Source: Christiangramia forsetii KT0803 (GTDB lineage Bacteria; Bacteroidota; Bacteroidia; Flavobacteriales; Flavobacteriaceae). Taken from it: a stretch of DNA of 64,000 bases. The translations under genes and the position numbers were made by a program. How positions within the stretch are numbered: the first letter of the stretch is position 1; the number at the start of each line of letters is the position of its first letter. The notes beneath the pieces were generated by a model. It was given only the letters and a program-made list of their open reading frames with translations. It did not search any database and was not told the origin of the DNA. The stretch spans positions 3,476,501-3,540,500 of the forward strand of contig NC_008571.1 of NCBI RefSeq assembly GCF_000060345.1, given 5' to 3'. Shown piece by piece: positions 1 through 9,604 of this stretch.

Positions 1-679
1 CCCAGATACTAAGCATATTTCCGAAGTTACGATCTGTCCATGGCAATTGAAAATGATGATGAAATTTATGCATGTCTGGCGTTACAAATACGTAGCTCAA
101 AACCCTGTCCATATTTTTGGGAAGTTTAATATTAGCATGCGTAAAATATGTAAAGAAGACGCTTAAAATTCGATAAAATAAATAGAAGGCAACGGGCATT
201 CCCATAATAATAACAGCTATAAGAGCAAAGCTTTCACGAATCACAAAATCGAAAGGATGATGTCTGGTACCGGTAGTTGCATCTACATGGGTATCTGTAT
301 GATGTATAAGATGCAGTCTCCACATCCATTTTATTTTATGTAGCAGGAAATGAACGAAATATTGCGCAATGAGATCCAACACCATTAGAGCCAGAATAAG
401 TTCTACCCAAATTGGCAGATCTATTATTTGCAATAGACCGAATTGAGAATTATTAAGCCATAAAAATAATCCTCCCGTTAGTAATCCAAATACCAGGTTT
501 ATAAACATGACAAAACCCAGCAGAATAAAGTTTGTTTTTGCATGTTTCCACTTATTATATCGAAATTTAACTAAAGCATAGTAACCTTCAAGGATCCAGA
601 ATAGACCCAGTACAAGGCTAAGCCAGGCCAGCTTTTGCCAGGTAGCCATGTTTTCAAAGAATAGAAGAAAATTTTCCAA
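1..679 (-). CDS. Sterol desaturase / fatty acid hydroxylase family membrane protein (3' truncated by window edge)
   Basis: The frame runs leftward off the window, so the C-terminus is missing. The visible ~226 residues contain hydrophobic membrane segments and the di-iron histidine clusters of the fatty acid hydroxylase superfamily: HFLLH, then HLIHH, then HKFHHH, with HHPFDF between. Such enzymes hydroxylate or desaturate lipid chains at the membrane; the substrate here is unknown. I place the start at a TTG (677-679), which gives the N-terminus MENFLLFFEN; the stop codon two codons upstream rules out a longer form. An ATG at 647-649 would remove ten residues and is the alternative. It follows the S41 protease gene by 10 bp on the same strand and is probably cotranscribed with it and rnpA. 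Confidence 0.85.
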   Translation of the reverse strand, partial: MENFLLFFENMATWQKLAWLSLVLGLFWILEGYYALVKFRYNKWKHAKTNFILLGFVMFINLVFGLLTGGLFLWLNNSQFGLLQIIDLPIWVELILALMVLDLIAQYFVHFLLHKIKWMWRLHLIHHTDTHVDATTGTRHHPFDFVIRESFALIAVIIMGMPVAFYLFYRILSVFFTYFTHANIKLPKNMDRVLSYVFVTPDMHKFHHHFQLPWTDRNFGNMLSIW

Positions 680-689
680 AACTTAGTTT

Positions 690-2324
690 CTAATTCAAAA
701 TTTTAGAGTACTCAGATGGATTATTCAGTAGGGATTTGGCTTTGGTTATTTCAGGATTACTTTCAGTATAATATTCATATAAACCTTCTTTATAAAAATA
801 CCTTTTAATAATTTCATCGGTCAATAAACTTACTATTTCAGGCTTTTTATTATCCAGTTCCTGTTTTTTAAATGCTGAAATCTGTGCTTTTATTTTTTCA
901 ACTTCTGAAGAAATTTGAGATTTTAAAGCTTCATCTTCCGCTTTCTCCATCATCTCATTCAACTCAATTTCAGTAGCCGTTTGATATTTAAAATCTGAAG
1001 ATTCCAGATAGTTTTTAAATTCCTTAAAATCTGAATCTGTAAAACTAAAATCTGCTGGACTCTTTAGTTCATGTGAATAATAATAGTTGGTTGCATAATC
1101 AAAAATAGCGTCCTGAAGTAATAATGACTGGGTTATGTCACTAAATTCAGAAGTTTTAAGTTGTACATCCGGAAGTATTCCCCCACCATCATACACTTTT
1201 CTACCATTACGTGTGGTGAATTCGTTATAATCTTCCACTTTGGTTCTTACGGCCTTTCCATCCTCATTTCGGCGCCTGTAATCCAATGCCTGAATACATC
1301 TTCCGCTAGGGGTATAATATCTTGAAATAGTGATTTTAATCTGGGTGCCGTAAGCGAGTTCTTTAGGCCTTTGAACCAGACCTTTTCCGAAACTTCTGGC
1401 GCCAACTATCACCCCACGATCCAAATCCTGAATCGCGCCGGCTACAATTTCGCTGGCGGAAGCACTTCTACCATTAACTAAGACTATTAATGGAATTTTG
1501 GTATCTATTGGCTCTTTTTGAGTAAAATATTCCCTATTATATTTCTCGATCACAGATTTCGTAGTAACTATCAACTCATCTTTTGGAACAAAAATATTAC
1601 TAACGTTGATCGCTTCATTTAATAAGCCACCCAAATTTCCTCTTAGATCCAGTATAACTTTATCTGCTCCATCGTTTTTGAGTTCTTTAAGCGCTTGTTT
1701 AACCTGCGTAGATGCTTTTGCATTAAATTTAGACAGTACGATATAAGCCGAATTATCATCGAGTAATTTGTAAAATGGCACCGCATCAAGTTCTACAGCA
1801 CCGCGTTTTAAACTGGTAGTTTTGATTTCCCCCTGTCTGCGGTAGGTAATATTTATATCACTATCTGGAGTTCCATTAAGCAATTCTCCGGCATCTTCTT
1901 TAAATTCGGTTACATTGATATTTCCAATCTTAATAATCTCATCTCCGGCTTTTAAACCGGCTTTATCTGCGGGATAATCTTTATAAGTTTCCATGATGGT
2001 AATGGCTTCACGTCCTGTTTTCACCAAAGCACCAATGCCGGTATATTCTCCAGCACTATTGATTCTGGCTGCTTCCACGTCCTGTTCGTTCCAATAATTG
2101 GTATAAGGATCAAGATCTGTAAGCATAGATTTAATGGCCGTATCCATTAATGCAGCCGGATTGGTTTCATCTACATAATTCATGTTGATTTCCTTGAACA
2201 GTGTAGTGAAGATCTCTATCTGTTTGGCGATCTCAAAAAAATCTGATTTGAAACTTACCGTCCCAATAAAAATACCGATGAGAACTATCGGAAGTATAAT
2301 AATTCTATTGATTCGTTTTTTCAT
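690..2324 (-). CDS. S41 family C-terminal processing peptidase (tail-specific protease)
   Basis: A 544-residue protease with one N-terminal membrane anchor or signal segment (about residues 8-22), a PDZ domain (about 90-165, with the carboxylate-loop region GIGALV and PADKAGLKAGDEI) and an S41 catalytic domain. The Ser-Lys dyad appears as S289 in the stretch NGRSASASEI and K314 in SFGKG, 25 residues apart as in known CtpA enzymes. It should act in the periplasm, trimming proteins from their C-termini. A further ~150-residue helical C-terminal extension follows the catalytic domain. Its ATG overlaps the end of rnpA by 20 bp, so the two are translationally linked. Substrate unknown; family assignment is secure. 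Confidence 0.93.
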   Translation of the reverse strand: MKKRINRIIILPIVLIGIFIGTVSFKSDFFEIAKQIEIFTTLFKEINMNYVDETNPAALMDTAIKSMLTDLDPYTNYWNEQDVEAARINSAGEYTGIGALVKTGREAITIMETYKDYPADKAGLKAGDEIIKIGNINVTEFKEDAGELLNGTPDSDINITYRRQGEIKTTSLKRGAVELDAVPFYKLLDDNSAYIVLSKFNAKASTQVKQALKELKNDGADKVILDLRGNLGGLLNEAINVSNIFVPKDELIVTTKSVIEKYNREYFTQKEPIDTKIPLIVLVNGRSASASEIVAGAIQDLDRGVIVGARSFGKGLVQRPKELAYGTQIKITISRYYTPSGRCIQALDYRRRNEDGKAVRTKVEDYNEFTTRNGRKVYDGGGILPDVQLKTSEFSDITQSLLLQDAIFDYATNYYYSHELKSPADFSFTDSDFKEFKNYLESSDFKYQTATEIELNEMMEKAEDEALKSQISSEVEKIKAQISAFKKQELDNKKPEIVSLLTDEIIKRYFYKEGLYEYYTESNPEITKAKSLLNNPSEYSKILN

Positions 2325-2697
2325 CTGTATGTATTTTTTCTCTGAAACGCTCCAGAATTTTTATCATGCTTTGTTCAAGTTTTTCATAAGTCATTTCTTC
2401 ACGGGAAATATGAATGAACATGAATGCGTAAGAAGATACTAAGTCTTTGGTAACAAGATACTTATTTTTTCTATAAACTTCCCGCATTAGTCGCTTAATT
2501 CTATTACGCTTTACGGCAGTTTTCACCAATTTCTTTGGAACTGAAACACCTGTCCTTAATTCGGGATTTTCAGAATTATTTATAGGTATATATACTAATT
2601 TAAGCGGATAGGATTTAATATTCTTTCCTTCTACAAAAAGCTGATCAATGAGTTTTTTGCTTTTAAGTTTTTGTGATTTTCCAAAACTTTCATCCAT
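2305..2697 (-). CDS. rnpA: Ribonuclease P protein component
   Basis: A 130-residue basic protein that assists the RNase P RNA in maturing the 5' ends of tRNAs. The RNR signature (RNRIKRLMREVYR) and the N-terminal FGKSQKLKSKKLIDQLF stretch are typical of RnpA. Length is normal for the family. The usual neighbour rpmH is not adjacent here; instead the gene overlaps the S41 protease start by 20 bp. An exact Bacteroidota -7 box (TACTTTTG) ends only 4 nt before the ATG, which suggests a leaderless message. Confidence 0.95.
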   Translation of the reverse strand: MDESFGKSQKLKSKKLIDQLFVEGKNIKSYPLKLVYIPINNSENPELRTGVSVPKKLVKTAVKRNRIKRLMREVYRKNKYLVTKDLVSSYAFMFIHISREEMTYEKLEQSMIKILERFREKIHTDEKTNQ

Positions 2698-2701
2698 GTT
2701 T

Positions 2702-2709
2702 CAAAAGTA
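2702..2709 (-). promoter_or_regulatory. -7 box (TACTTTTG) immediately upstream of rnpA
   Basis: On the minus strand the sequence TACTTTTG matches the Bacteroidota -7 consensus TAnnTTTG and ends 4 nt before the rnpA ATG. Transcription would begin at or within a few bases of the start codon. No clear -33 TTTG is visible at the usual 19-20 bp spacing, so the call rests on the -7 box and its position. Confidence 0.45.
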
Positions 2710-2729
2710 AGCATCCTGTAAATAAAAGA

Positions 2730-2855
2730 AGCTGTCTAAAAAGTCCTTATTTCGTCAAGCTGAACTTGTTTCAGCTTCTAATTGATTTTTAATTTTCAAT
2801 TAGTAAAGATCCTGAAATAAATTCAGGACGACGTTTTGACTTCTTAGACAGCTTC
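2730..2855. repeat. 126-bp palindromic intergenic element with 18-bp terminal inverted repeats
   Basis: The ends GAAGCTGTCTAAAAAGTC and GACTTCTTAGACAGCTTC are inverted copies with one mismatch. Inside is a nested palindrome: CGTC...CTGAACTTGTTTCAG on the left answers CTGAAATAAATTCAGG...GACG on the right. It has no ORF. The form is that of a miniature inverted-repeat element or a foldback repeat; it sits between rnpA and the aminopeptidase gene and could also end transcription. Confidence 0.6.
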
Positions 2856-2884
2856 CTTGAAAATTACAATCCTAGGAACTAAAA

Positions 2885-4774
2885 TTAGTTTTCTGAAGCG
2901 GTATTTTTAGTTTCACCCCAGGTATTGTTATCTCTGTTAATATCTGCCATTAATTTTGAAGAATCAATTTCTATGGAAGTGATCTTGTCTTCTGAAGCAG
3001 GAATTTCAAGCTCGTAGGTAGGGAATCCCCATGCCCAGTCTTCTTTAACTGTTCGTTTAGTTCCTTCTTCAGCAGGTTTTTCCCATCTCATCATTTGTAA
3101 CGGGATATAAAAAGTCTCTTTATTACCATCTGCATAGGTCACATCAACTTCTACAGGCATTGGCATCATACCATTTCTCTGTAAATTTACTTTCGTCATT
3201 TCTCCCTCGCTTTCAACAGAGCCTATAGCATAATCAATAGTATTCGTGGTTTGCGTCCAATCCTGAAGATACCAGTCAAGTTCTGCACCAGATACTTTTT
3301 CAGCAATTCTTATAAAATCGTTTGGAGTTGGATGCTTGAATTTCCACTCGTCATAATAACGATTAAGTGTTTTGTCTAAATTTTCTTTCCCAATAACATA
3401 CCCAAGCTGCGCAAGAAAAACCGCCCCTTTTGAGTAAGCTGAAGCTCCATAAAGGCCATTCATCGCGTAACGATCTGCATGTGTGGTTTGTGGCTGTTCT
3501 TTACCAGAATTGGCAAGATAACCATAACCTCTGTACGATCCGGTATGAGGATTTTCGGCATTGGTTCCCATCACTACATTTTCAGCTTCAGAAGAGATAT
3601 ACGAAGTAAAACCTTCATCCATCCATTCATTAATACTTTCGTTAGTAGCCATTAGATGTTGAAACCAGGCATGAGCCATCTCGTGAGCAGTAACGCCAAC
3701 AAGACTTCCAAAAGAACGTTCACCGGTAATTAAAGTAAGCATAGCGTACTCCATACCACCATCACCACCTTGTACTACAGAATATTGATCCCAGGGATAA
3801 GGCCCGATATTTTCATTGAAATAGGTAAGTAATTCAGCAGTTTTTGGCTGAAGATTTTTCCAGTTTTCTTTTATTTCTTCATTGTCTTTATAAAGGAAAT
3901 GTAAAACAGTTCCATCTTCGGCAACCAAAGTATCATGAATATATTCCGGATCTGCGGCCCAGGTAAAATCATGAACTTTAGGAGCTTTAAAATGCCAGGT
4001 ATGCTTGTCTCCTTTGGTCTTTTTTACTTTAGTTCCTTCTTTTTCATATCCATGACCAATTTCCTGTGGATTCTGAAGATATCCTGTACTTCCGATGGTA
4101 TAATCTTTATCAATGCTAATTTTCACATCAAAATCTCCCCATACACCTTGAAATTCACGGGCGATGTAAGAATCTGCATGCCAGCCCTGAAAATCATATT
4201 CGGCTAATTTAGGATACCACTGGCTCATGGATAATGCTACACCTTCTGCACTATTTCTACCAGATCTTCTAATTTGCTCCGGCACCTGACCTTCAAATTC
4301 CATATTGAAAGTTGTTTTATCTCCCGGTAATATAGGCTTAGCAAGTTCTACTTCCAGTACCGTTCCCACCTCTTCGTATTGAAGTTCAGATCCGTTTTGG
4401 GTTAAAGAGTTTACTCTTAAATAACCAATTTGTTCAGGAGAAAGTCCGGTGATCCTGCTAACTATTTCAGGATTTTCCTTAGTTCCCTTGTTCATAGTCA
4501 TTCTACCATCTGGATCTGGTACGCTTTCCAACCTGGCATTCATTTCACTATCTGGTTGGAAGGCATTAAAATATAGATGATAAAACACTCTATTCAAGGT
4601 ATCGGGGGAATTATTGGTATATACTAATTCCTGAGTTCCGGTATATTTAAAATTTTCAACATTCATATCTACCTCCATTGTGTAATCAACATGCTGTTGC
4701 CAATAAGAAGCAGTATTCTGGGCTTGTAAGAACCCGGTTGTAATCATTAAAAAGTTTAAAAGTATTTTCTTCAT
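2885..4774 (-). CDS. M1 family metallopeptidase (secreted aminopeptidase)
   Basis: A 629-residue zinc aminopeptidase with a short N-terminal signal peptide ending near QAQ. The zinc site is complete: HEMAH at residues 364-368 and the third ligand E387 in the stretch NEWMDEGF, 18 residues after the last His. GGMEYA at 339-344 takes the place of the GAMEN substrate-binding motif. The N-terminal half is the beta-sandwich domain of the family. It should act in the periplasm or outside on N-termini of peptides. Its start lies 1 bp from the stop of the subtilisin gene upstream, so these two and the MBL gene probably form a unit on the minus strand. Confidence 0.93.
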   Translation of the reverse strand: MKKILLNFLMITTGFLQAQNTASYWQQHVDYTMEVDMNVENFKYTGTQELVYTNNSPDTLNRVFYHLYFNAFQPDSEMNARLESVPDPDGRMTMNKGTKENPEIVSRITGLSPEQIGYLRVNSLTQNGSELQYEEVGTVLEVELAKPILPGDKTTFNMEFEGQVPEQIRRSGRNSAEGVALSMSQWYPKLAEYDFQGWHADSYIAREFQGVWGDFDVKISIDKDYTIGSTGYLQNPQEIGHGYEKEGTKVKKTKGDKHTWHFKAPKVHDFTWAADPEYIHDTLVAEDGTVLHFLYKDNEEIKENWKNLQPKTAELLTYFNENIGPYPWDQYSVVQGGDGGMEYAMLTLITGERSFGSLVGVTAHEMAHAWFQHLMATNESINEWMDEGFTSYISSEAENVVMGTNAENPHTGSYRGYGYLANSGKEQPQTTHADRYAMNGLYGASAYSKGAVFLAQLGYVIGKENLDKTLNRYYDEWKFKHPTPNDFIRIAEKVSGAELDWYLQDWTQTTNTIDYAIGSVESEGEMTKVNLQRNGMMPMPVEVDVTYADGNKETFYIPLQMMRWEKPAEEGTKRTVKEDWAWGFPTYELEIPASEDKITSIEIDSSKLMADINRDNNTWGETKNTASEN

Positions 4775-4775
4775 T

Positions 4776-6461
4776 TTAATTGTTTTTCGAGATTTGATCG
4801 GCTAAAATTAGTGCATTATAAAGGTTTGCCATCTTTCCAGAAGTAGACAAACTCTCAAATTTCTTCGTATTGTTGGTATCTCCTCCTACGATTACGCTTG
4901 CTTTCGTGGTAAGACCGCTGTCCATGATCACTTGCTTTACCTGAGGAGCAGTAAGCTGCGGATAATAACCTCTTATAATGGCTGCAATTCCTGCGACTGC
5001 CGGTGAAGCCATAGAAGTTCCCTGTAAATACTCATACGTATTGTTTGGAGTGGTAGACCATATTTTGGTTCCCGGTGCAAATACGTCAACATTAGATTTT
5101 CCGTAGTTGGAGAAATCGGAAACCAGCCCTGAACCGTATTCATAATTTAATGCACCAACACTTAGAAAATTATCAGCAATTTCAGTACTGTTTTCAGGAT
5201 CCTGGTCATTTGGATATACTCTTTTCTTATCCAGATCAATCCCTTCATTTCCGGCCGCATTTACTATAAGCACATCATTTTCAGCAGCATATTTAATGGC
5301 ATCAATTACCCATTCAGGATTTGGGGAGAAATATTTACCAAAACTGGTATTTATCACTTTAGCTCCATTATCTACCGCATATCTAATCCCTAAAGCGATA
5401 TCCTTATCATACTCATCACCATCTGGCACTGCTCTTACCACAAGGATTTTTGCGTTATTAGAAACACCTTTTAAACCAATATTATTTGAGCGATCTGCTG
5501 CAATAATACCGGCAACGTGAGTACCGTGCTTTACATCTTCCTTCTTTGGATCCGGACCGGAAACTTCATTGTTACCGTAATCTGTATCTGTGATATCATA
5601 AGGATCATCCCCTACTTTCGCCCGTCCATCTAATTTCATATTGAAATGTGTGGCAAGACGATTTTTATAGTAATCTATAGCCTCTTCCAGTTCTGTAAGT
5701 GCTTCCGGAATATTTTCATTTACATTATACTGAATTTGGGAAAGGATAGATTTATACTGAGTCATCTGTTGAGATTGTGGTCTAAAATCTGAAAGTTGCT
5801 CTTTTGTATAATCCTCGGTTCCTAATTCTGCTGAAACCGCCTCGTGTGCAGCCGATATCTGCCCTTGAATTTGAACATATTGTTCACGTGTATCTATAGC
5901 TTCAGCATATTCTTTGTCATATTCTGCCTTAGCAGCCTTGTACAGATTAAATTCTTCACGATCTGCGGTGCTAATACTACTTTCAGCTTTACCATCATAT
6001 TTAGGCTGCAAACGCTTGTATATGCGGGTATACTCCATATTCTCTTCCACAGCATCCCCTAAAAAGTTCCATCCGTGGATATCGTCAATATACCCATTGT
6101 TATCATCATCTTTACCATTCCCTGGAATTTCGTCTTCATTATGCCAGATCACGGATTTTAGATCTTCATGCTCAATATCTACACCGCTATCTACCACTCC
6201 AACAATTACCGGAGAGGGTTTATTATTTCTAATGATTTCGGCATAAGCCTTATTAACACTCATTCCAGGAATGGTATCATTAACAAGATCGGCGTTTGTC
6301 CAATCCTTAAGTTGAGCATCAGAAAGATCCCGCACCTTTAAAGGAATAGAATCTATATTACTAACCGGTGTTGAAACTATTCTAGGAGCAGTACTGCTAC
6401 AACCGGTAATAATTCCGGCTGCAATTAGGGATAGAAAGGGTTTAAAAAAAGGAATTTTCAT
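4776..6461 (-). CDS. S8 family (subtilisin-like) serine peptidase, lipoprotein
   Basis: A 561-residue exported peptidase. The N-terminus (LIAAGIITGCSS) is a lipobox with Cys21, so it is probably membrane-anchored. The catalytic triad is complete: D91 in VVDSGVD, H312 in KHGTHVAG and S483 in GTSMASPA, with oxyanion N404 in NAAGN. The D-to-H distance is about 220 residues, far longer than in subtilisin, because of a charged, probably helical insertion at roughly 140-275. It is followed 1 bp downstream by the M1 aminopeptidase, which fits a joint role in protein breakdown or turnover at the cell envelope. Substrate unknown. Confidence 0.92.
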   Translation of the reverse strand: MKIPFFKPFLSLIAAGIITGCSSTAPRIVSTPVSNIDSIPLKVRDLSDAQLKDWTNADLVNDTIPGMSVNKAYAEIIRNNKPSPVIVGVVDSGVDIEHEDLKSVIWHNEDEIPGNGKDDDNNGYIDDIHGWNFLGDAVEENMEYTRIYKRLQPKYDGKAESSISTADREEFNLYKAAKAEYDKEYAEAIDTREQYVQIQGQISAAHEAVSAELGTEDYTKEQLSDFRPQSQQMTQYKSILSQIQYNVNENIPEALTELEEAIDYYKNRLATHFNMKLDGRAKVGDDPYDITDTDYGNNEVSGPDPKKEDVKHGTHVAGIIAADRSNNIGLKGVSNNAKILVVRAVPDGDEYDKDIALGIRYAVDNGAKVINTSFGKYFSPNPEWVIDAIKYAAENDVLIVNAAGNEGIDLDKKRVYPNDQDPENSTEIADNFLSVGALNYEYGSGLVSDFSNYGKSNVDVFAPGTKIWSTTPNNTYEYLQGTSMASPAVAGIAAIIRGYYPQLTAPQVKQVIMDSGLTTKASVIVGGDTNNTKKFESLSTSGKMANLYNALILADQISKNN

Positions 6462-6469
6462 GTTCTATT

Positions 6470-7333
6470 TTAGTTAAATAATTCGTTGAAAGTATGTGTT
6501 CTATCTAGTCTCACACCTTTTTCCGTATTCTTTAAGGTTATAATTTCATTGTGAGCATCGTGCTCCATAAATAAATAATAATTTTCGTCTGCTGCGGTTT
6601 CCAGAAATTTCTTTTTTTCCGGTAAGGTTAGCAAAGGTCTTGTATCAAACCCCATCACATAAGGCAAAGGGATATGACCTGCTGTAGGCAGGAGATCTGC
6701 CATAAAAACAAGTTTTTTTCCTTTATAATCTATATGCGGGATCATTTGCTTGTCTGTGTGTCCATCTACAAATAATACGCCAAAACCAAGATTTTCAATG
6801 TTGCTAAAGCTTTTATCTTCCTCTTTTTCAATGAAATGTAATTTTCCGCTTTGTTCCATAGGAATAATATTTTCCTTCAGAAAAGAAGCCTTTTCCCGGT
6901 CATTAGGTTGGGTTGCCCAAAGCCAGTGGTCTTTATTGCTCCAAAAACGTGCGTTTTTGAAAGCAGGTTCGTAACCTGTTCGATCTTTATTCCACTGAAT
7001 ACTTCCACCACAATGATCAAAATGAAGGTGGGTCATGAAAATATCGGTAATATCATCCCGGTGAAAGCCATATTTTTTCAAAGATTTATCTATGCTATGA
7101 TCGCCCCACTGGTAATAATAAGTGAAGAATTTTTCACTCTGCTTATCTCCCATCCCGGTATCTATGAGCATGAGCCTGTCTCCATCCTCAATAAGTAAAC
7201 AGCGTGCTGCAATGTCTATCATATTATTAGAATCTGCCGGATTTGTTCTTGTCCAGAGACTTTTTGGAACCACACCAAACATAGCTCCACCATCAAGTTT
7301 GAAATTTCCCGCTTCAATAGGATATAGTTTCAT
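6470..7333 (-). CDS. MBL-fold metallo-hydrolase
   Basis: A ~287-residue metallo-beta-lactamase fold hydrolase. The metal motif HLHFDHCGG is clear, followed by DGHTDKQ and HDAH-type downstream ligands. The overall sequence resembles quorum-quenching lactonase-like and alkyl-phosphonate-type MBL proteins, but the substrate cannot be read from sequence. I chose the ATG at 7333 (MKLYPIEAG) because the next in-frame ATG at 7411 would add 26 basic, low-complexity residues not expected before the MBL domain. It ends 8 bp before the start of the subtilisin gene. Confidence 0.88.
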   Translation of the reverse strand: MKLYPIEAGNFKLDGGAMFGVVPKSLWTRTNPADSNNMIDIAARCLLIEDGDRLMLIDTGMGDKQSEKFFTYYYQWGDHSIDKSLKKYGFHRDDITDIFMTHLHFDHCGGSIQWNKDRTGYEPAFKNARFWSNKDHWLWATQPNDREKASFLKENIIPMEQSGKLHFIEKEEDKSFSNIENLGFGVLFVDGHTDKQMIPHIDYKGKKLVFMADLLPTAGHIPLPYVMGFDTRPLLTLPEKKKFLETAADENYYLFMEHDAHNEIITLKNTEKGVRLDRTHTFNELFN

Positions 7334-7496
7334 TGCATTTTTTTTTAAATTACTCGCAAAATAGAAAATCTTATAGCTTTTTCGAATTATTTTCACTTCA
7401 TTTAACAACATCTTTTTATTGAAAGCCTTGGGATAATAAGCTTTCAGAGTTAAACATTTTTAATATTTTTAGCTCCTAGAAGTAAACGACGAACTT

Positions 7497-9365
7497 ATGA
7501 TTGAATTAGCAGGAATAGTTATTTTGGGTATTTTGGCTCAGTGGTTGGCATGGAGATTTAAAATTCCTGCAATTCTACCGCTTATACTTATAGGGCTTGC
7601 GGTTGGGCCACTTTCTACATTTTTCACTGTAGATGGATCTAAATTAATAGAACCTATTTGGGATGGAGACAGGGGATTGTTTCCAGGGCAGAGCCTGTTT
7701 TATTTTGTATCCCTTGCTATTGGAATCATTCTTTTTGAAGGCGGACTTACCCTTAGAAAAGGTGAAATTTTAAACGTAGGCCCCGTAATATTAAAGCTAA
7801 TAACCATCGCAGTTATAGTTACATTTTTTGGTGCAGGGGTGGCCGCTTATCTTATTTTCGATCTAAGCTGGCAAATTAGTTTTCTGTTCGCAGCATTGAT
7901 CATTGTTACAGGACCTACTGTGATAACGCCAATTCTTAGAAATATACCTTTGAAAAAAGATATTTCTGCAATTCTTAAATGGGAGGGAATTCTAATTGAT
8001 CCCATTGGAGCACTGGTTGCGGTATTGATGTTTGAATTTATAAGTGCGGGAACAGGAACTGAATTTACCGAAACCGCTTTAATGGAATTTGGGAAAATTG
8101 TGCTTTTTGGATTCACTTTTGGATTCACCTTTGCCCATGCCCTGGCTTTTGCAATAAAAAAGAATGTGATTCCGCATTATCTATTGAATGTACTTACACT
8201 GGCAACGGTTCTGGGAGTTTTTGTGCTGGCAGATCTTTTTGCCCATGAAAGCGGACTATTGGCTGTGGTAGTAATGGGTATGGTGATGGGTAACATCAAT
8301 CTGCCAAACCTAAAAGAGCTTCTTTATTTTAAAGAATCTTTGAGTGTACTCTTGATTTCCATTCTTTTCATTCTGCTGGCAGCGAATATCAACGTGGAAG
8401 ATCTATTGTTGGTTTATGATATAAAAGCTTTGATCCTCTTCGCAACCGTAGTACTTGTGGTAAGACCTTTAGGGGTATTCGTAAGTAGCATAGGTTCCTC
8501 ATTAAAAACCAATGAAAAATTATTTATTAGCTGGGTAGGTCCTCGTGGTATTGTTGCTGCAGGTATCGCTTCCCTATTCGGATTGGAACTGGCAAATCAG
8601 GGAGTTCCGGGAGCTGAATATATTACTCCGCTTGTATTTATGATAGTACTGGGAACGGTACTACTAAATGCGACTACAGCAAGACTTTTTGCACAATTGG
8701 TTGGAGTTTTCCTGAAGAATTCTCAGGGAATTTTAATTATTGGTGCTTCCACAATTTCCAGGTTGATCGGTGCTTATTTAAAGAAAAATAAAAGACACGT
8801 TGTTTTGGTTGATAGCAACGGATCTAATATTCGTAAGGCCAGAGAACTTGGTTTGGACGCGATCCAGGAAAATGTATATTCAGATGATCTTATCAATAAT
8901 ATTGAATTAAGTGATGTAGGATATCTTATGGCACTTACCGGAAATACGGAGGTTAATACAAATGCTATAGAAAAATTCAGAAAGCATTTTGGCGAAAATG
9001 GTTCTTTTAGGGTGGTATCTTCAGACGAGATGTATGATCCTGAAAATAATCCAAAGGAAGGTTTATTTTCTCAAACAGATGACTATATAAAACTAACGAA
9101 TCTTGCCAGGAAATATCCTTCTATCCATGAGATGGAACTTAACTCAAAAGAGCATTACGAAGGTTTGATAGAAATTAGTAAGACCGATCCCGATATCATC
9201 CCGCTTTTTGTGAAAAATAACGAAGGGGAATTGAGTATTATTCCATCAAATAGTATGGATGTTGAAATTGAAGAAGGCTTTTTAATTGTATATCTAGGGA
9301 AGCAAATGGAACCCGGAGATAGCGATGAGAAGGAAAATATCGAAGAAAATATAGAGAAGGATTAA
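7497..9365 (+). CDS. Cation:proton antiporter with C-terminal TrkA-N (RCK) domain
   Basis: A 622-residue inner-membrane protein. About 12 hydrophobic segments cover residues 1-395 and match the Na+/H+ exchanger (CPA1/CPA2) fold, with VTGPTVITPILR and SWVGPRGIVAAG typical of the NhaP type. From about 405 to 480 there is a Rossmann-type TrkA-N domain (ILIIGASTISRLIG, VVLVDSNGSN) that probably senses nucleotides. A charged tail follows. It would exchange Na+ or K+ for protons, useful in marine salt. It is transcribed divergently from the MBL gene and stands alone. Confidence 0.92.
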   Translation: MIELAGIVILGILAQWLAWRFKIPAILPLILIGLAVGPLSTFFTVDGSKLIEPIWDGDRGLFPGQSLFYFVSLAIGIILFEGGLTLRKGEILNVGPVILKLITIAVIVTFFGAGVAAYLIFDLSWQISFLFAALIIVTGPTVITPILRNIPLKKDISAILKWEGILIDPIGALVAVLMFEFISAGTGTEFTETALMEFGKIVLFGFTFGFTFAHALAFAIKKNVIPHYLLNVLTLATVLGVFVLADLFAHESGLLAVVVMGMVMGNINLPNLKELLYFKESLSVLLISILFILLAANINVEDLLLVYDIKALILFATVVLVVRPLGVFVSSIGSSLKTNEKLFISWVGPRGIVAAGIASLFGLELANQGVPGAEYITPLVFMIVLGTVLLNATTARLFAQLVGVFLKNSQGILIIGASTISRLIGAYLKKNKRHVVLVDSNGSNIRKARELGLDAIQENVYSDDLINNIELSDVGYLMALTGNTEVNTNAIEKFRKHFGENGSFRVVSSDEMYDPENNPKEGLFSQTDDYIKLTNLARKYPSIHEMELNSKEHYEGLIEISKTDPDIIPLFVKNNEGELSIIPSNSMDVEIEEGFLIVYLGKQMEPGDSDEKENIEENIEKD

Positions 9366-9501
9366 TTTATTCCTTTGAGTTATACATATAAGAACTGTTG
9401 ATATAGGATCTTTACACAGGACTTTTGAACGAAAATACTGTAATAACAACACATACTTCTTGGAAGTATTACCCCCATGACTATCCTACAAGATTTAAAA
9501 A

Positions 9502-9540
9502 ACCTTGTAGGTCTGAAAATTCAGAATATACCTACAAGGT
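9502..9540. repeat. Intergenic hairpin (ACCTTGTAGGT / ACCTACAAGGT)
   Basis: The 11-bp arms ACCTTGTAGGT (9502-9512) and ACCTACAAGGT (9530-9540) are perfect inverted copies, and a related half copy (AGACCTTACAGG) follows to 9556. It lies between the convergent antiporter and yebC genes. It resembles the ACCTGCGAGGTT hairpin after accC and probably serves as a bidirectional terminator or is a small dispersed repeat. Confidence 0.5.
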
Positions 9541-9604
9541 CTGACAGACCTTACAGGAAGTCGGTACCAAATTGAGAAAGAAGAAGTTAAGTACATAACT
9601 CAAA

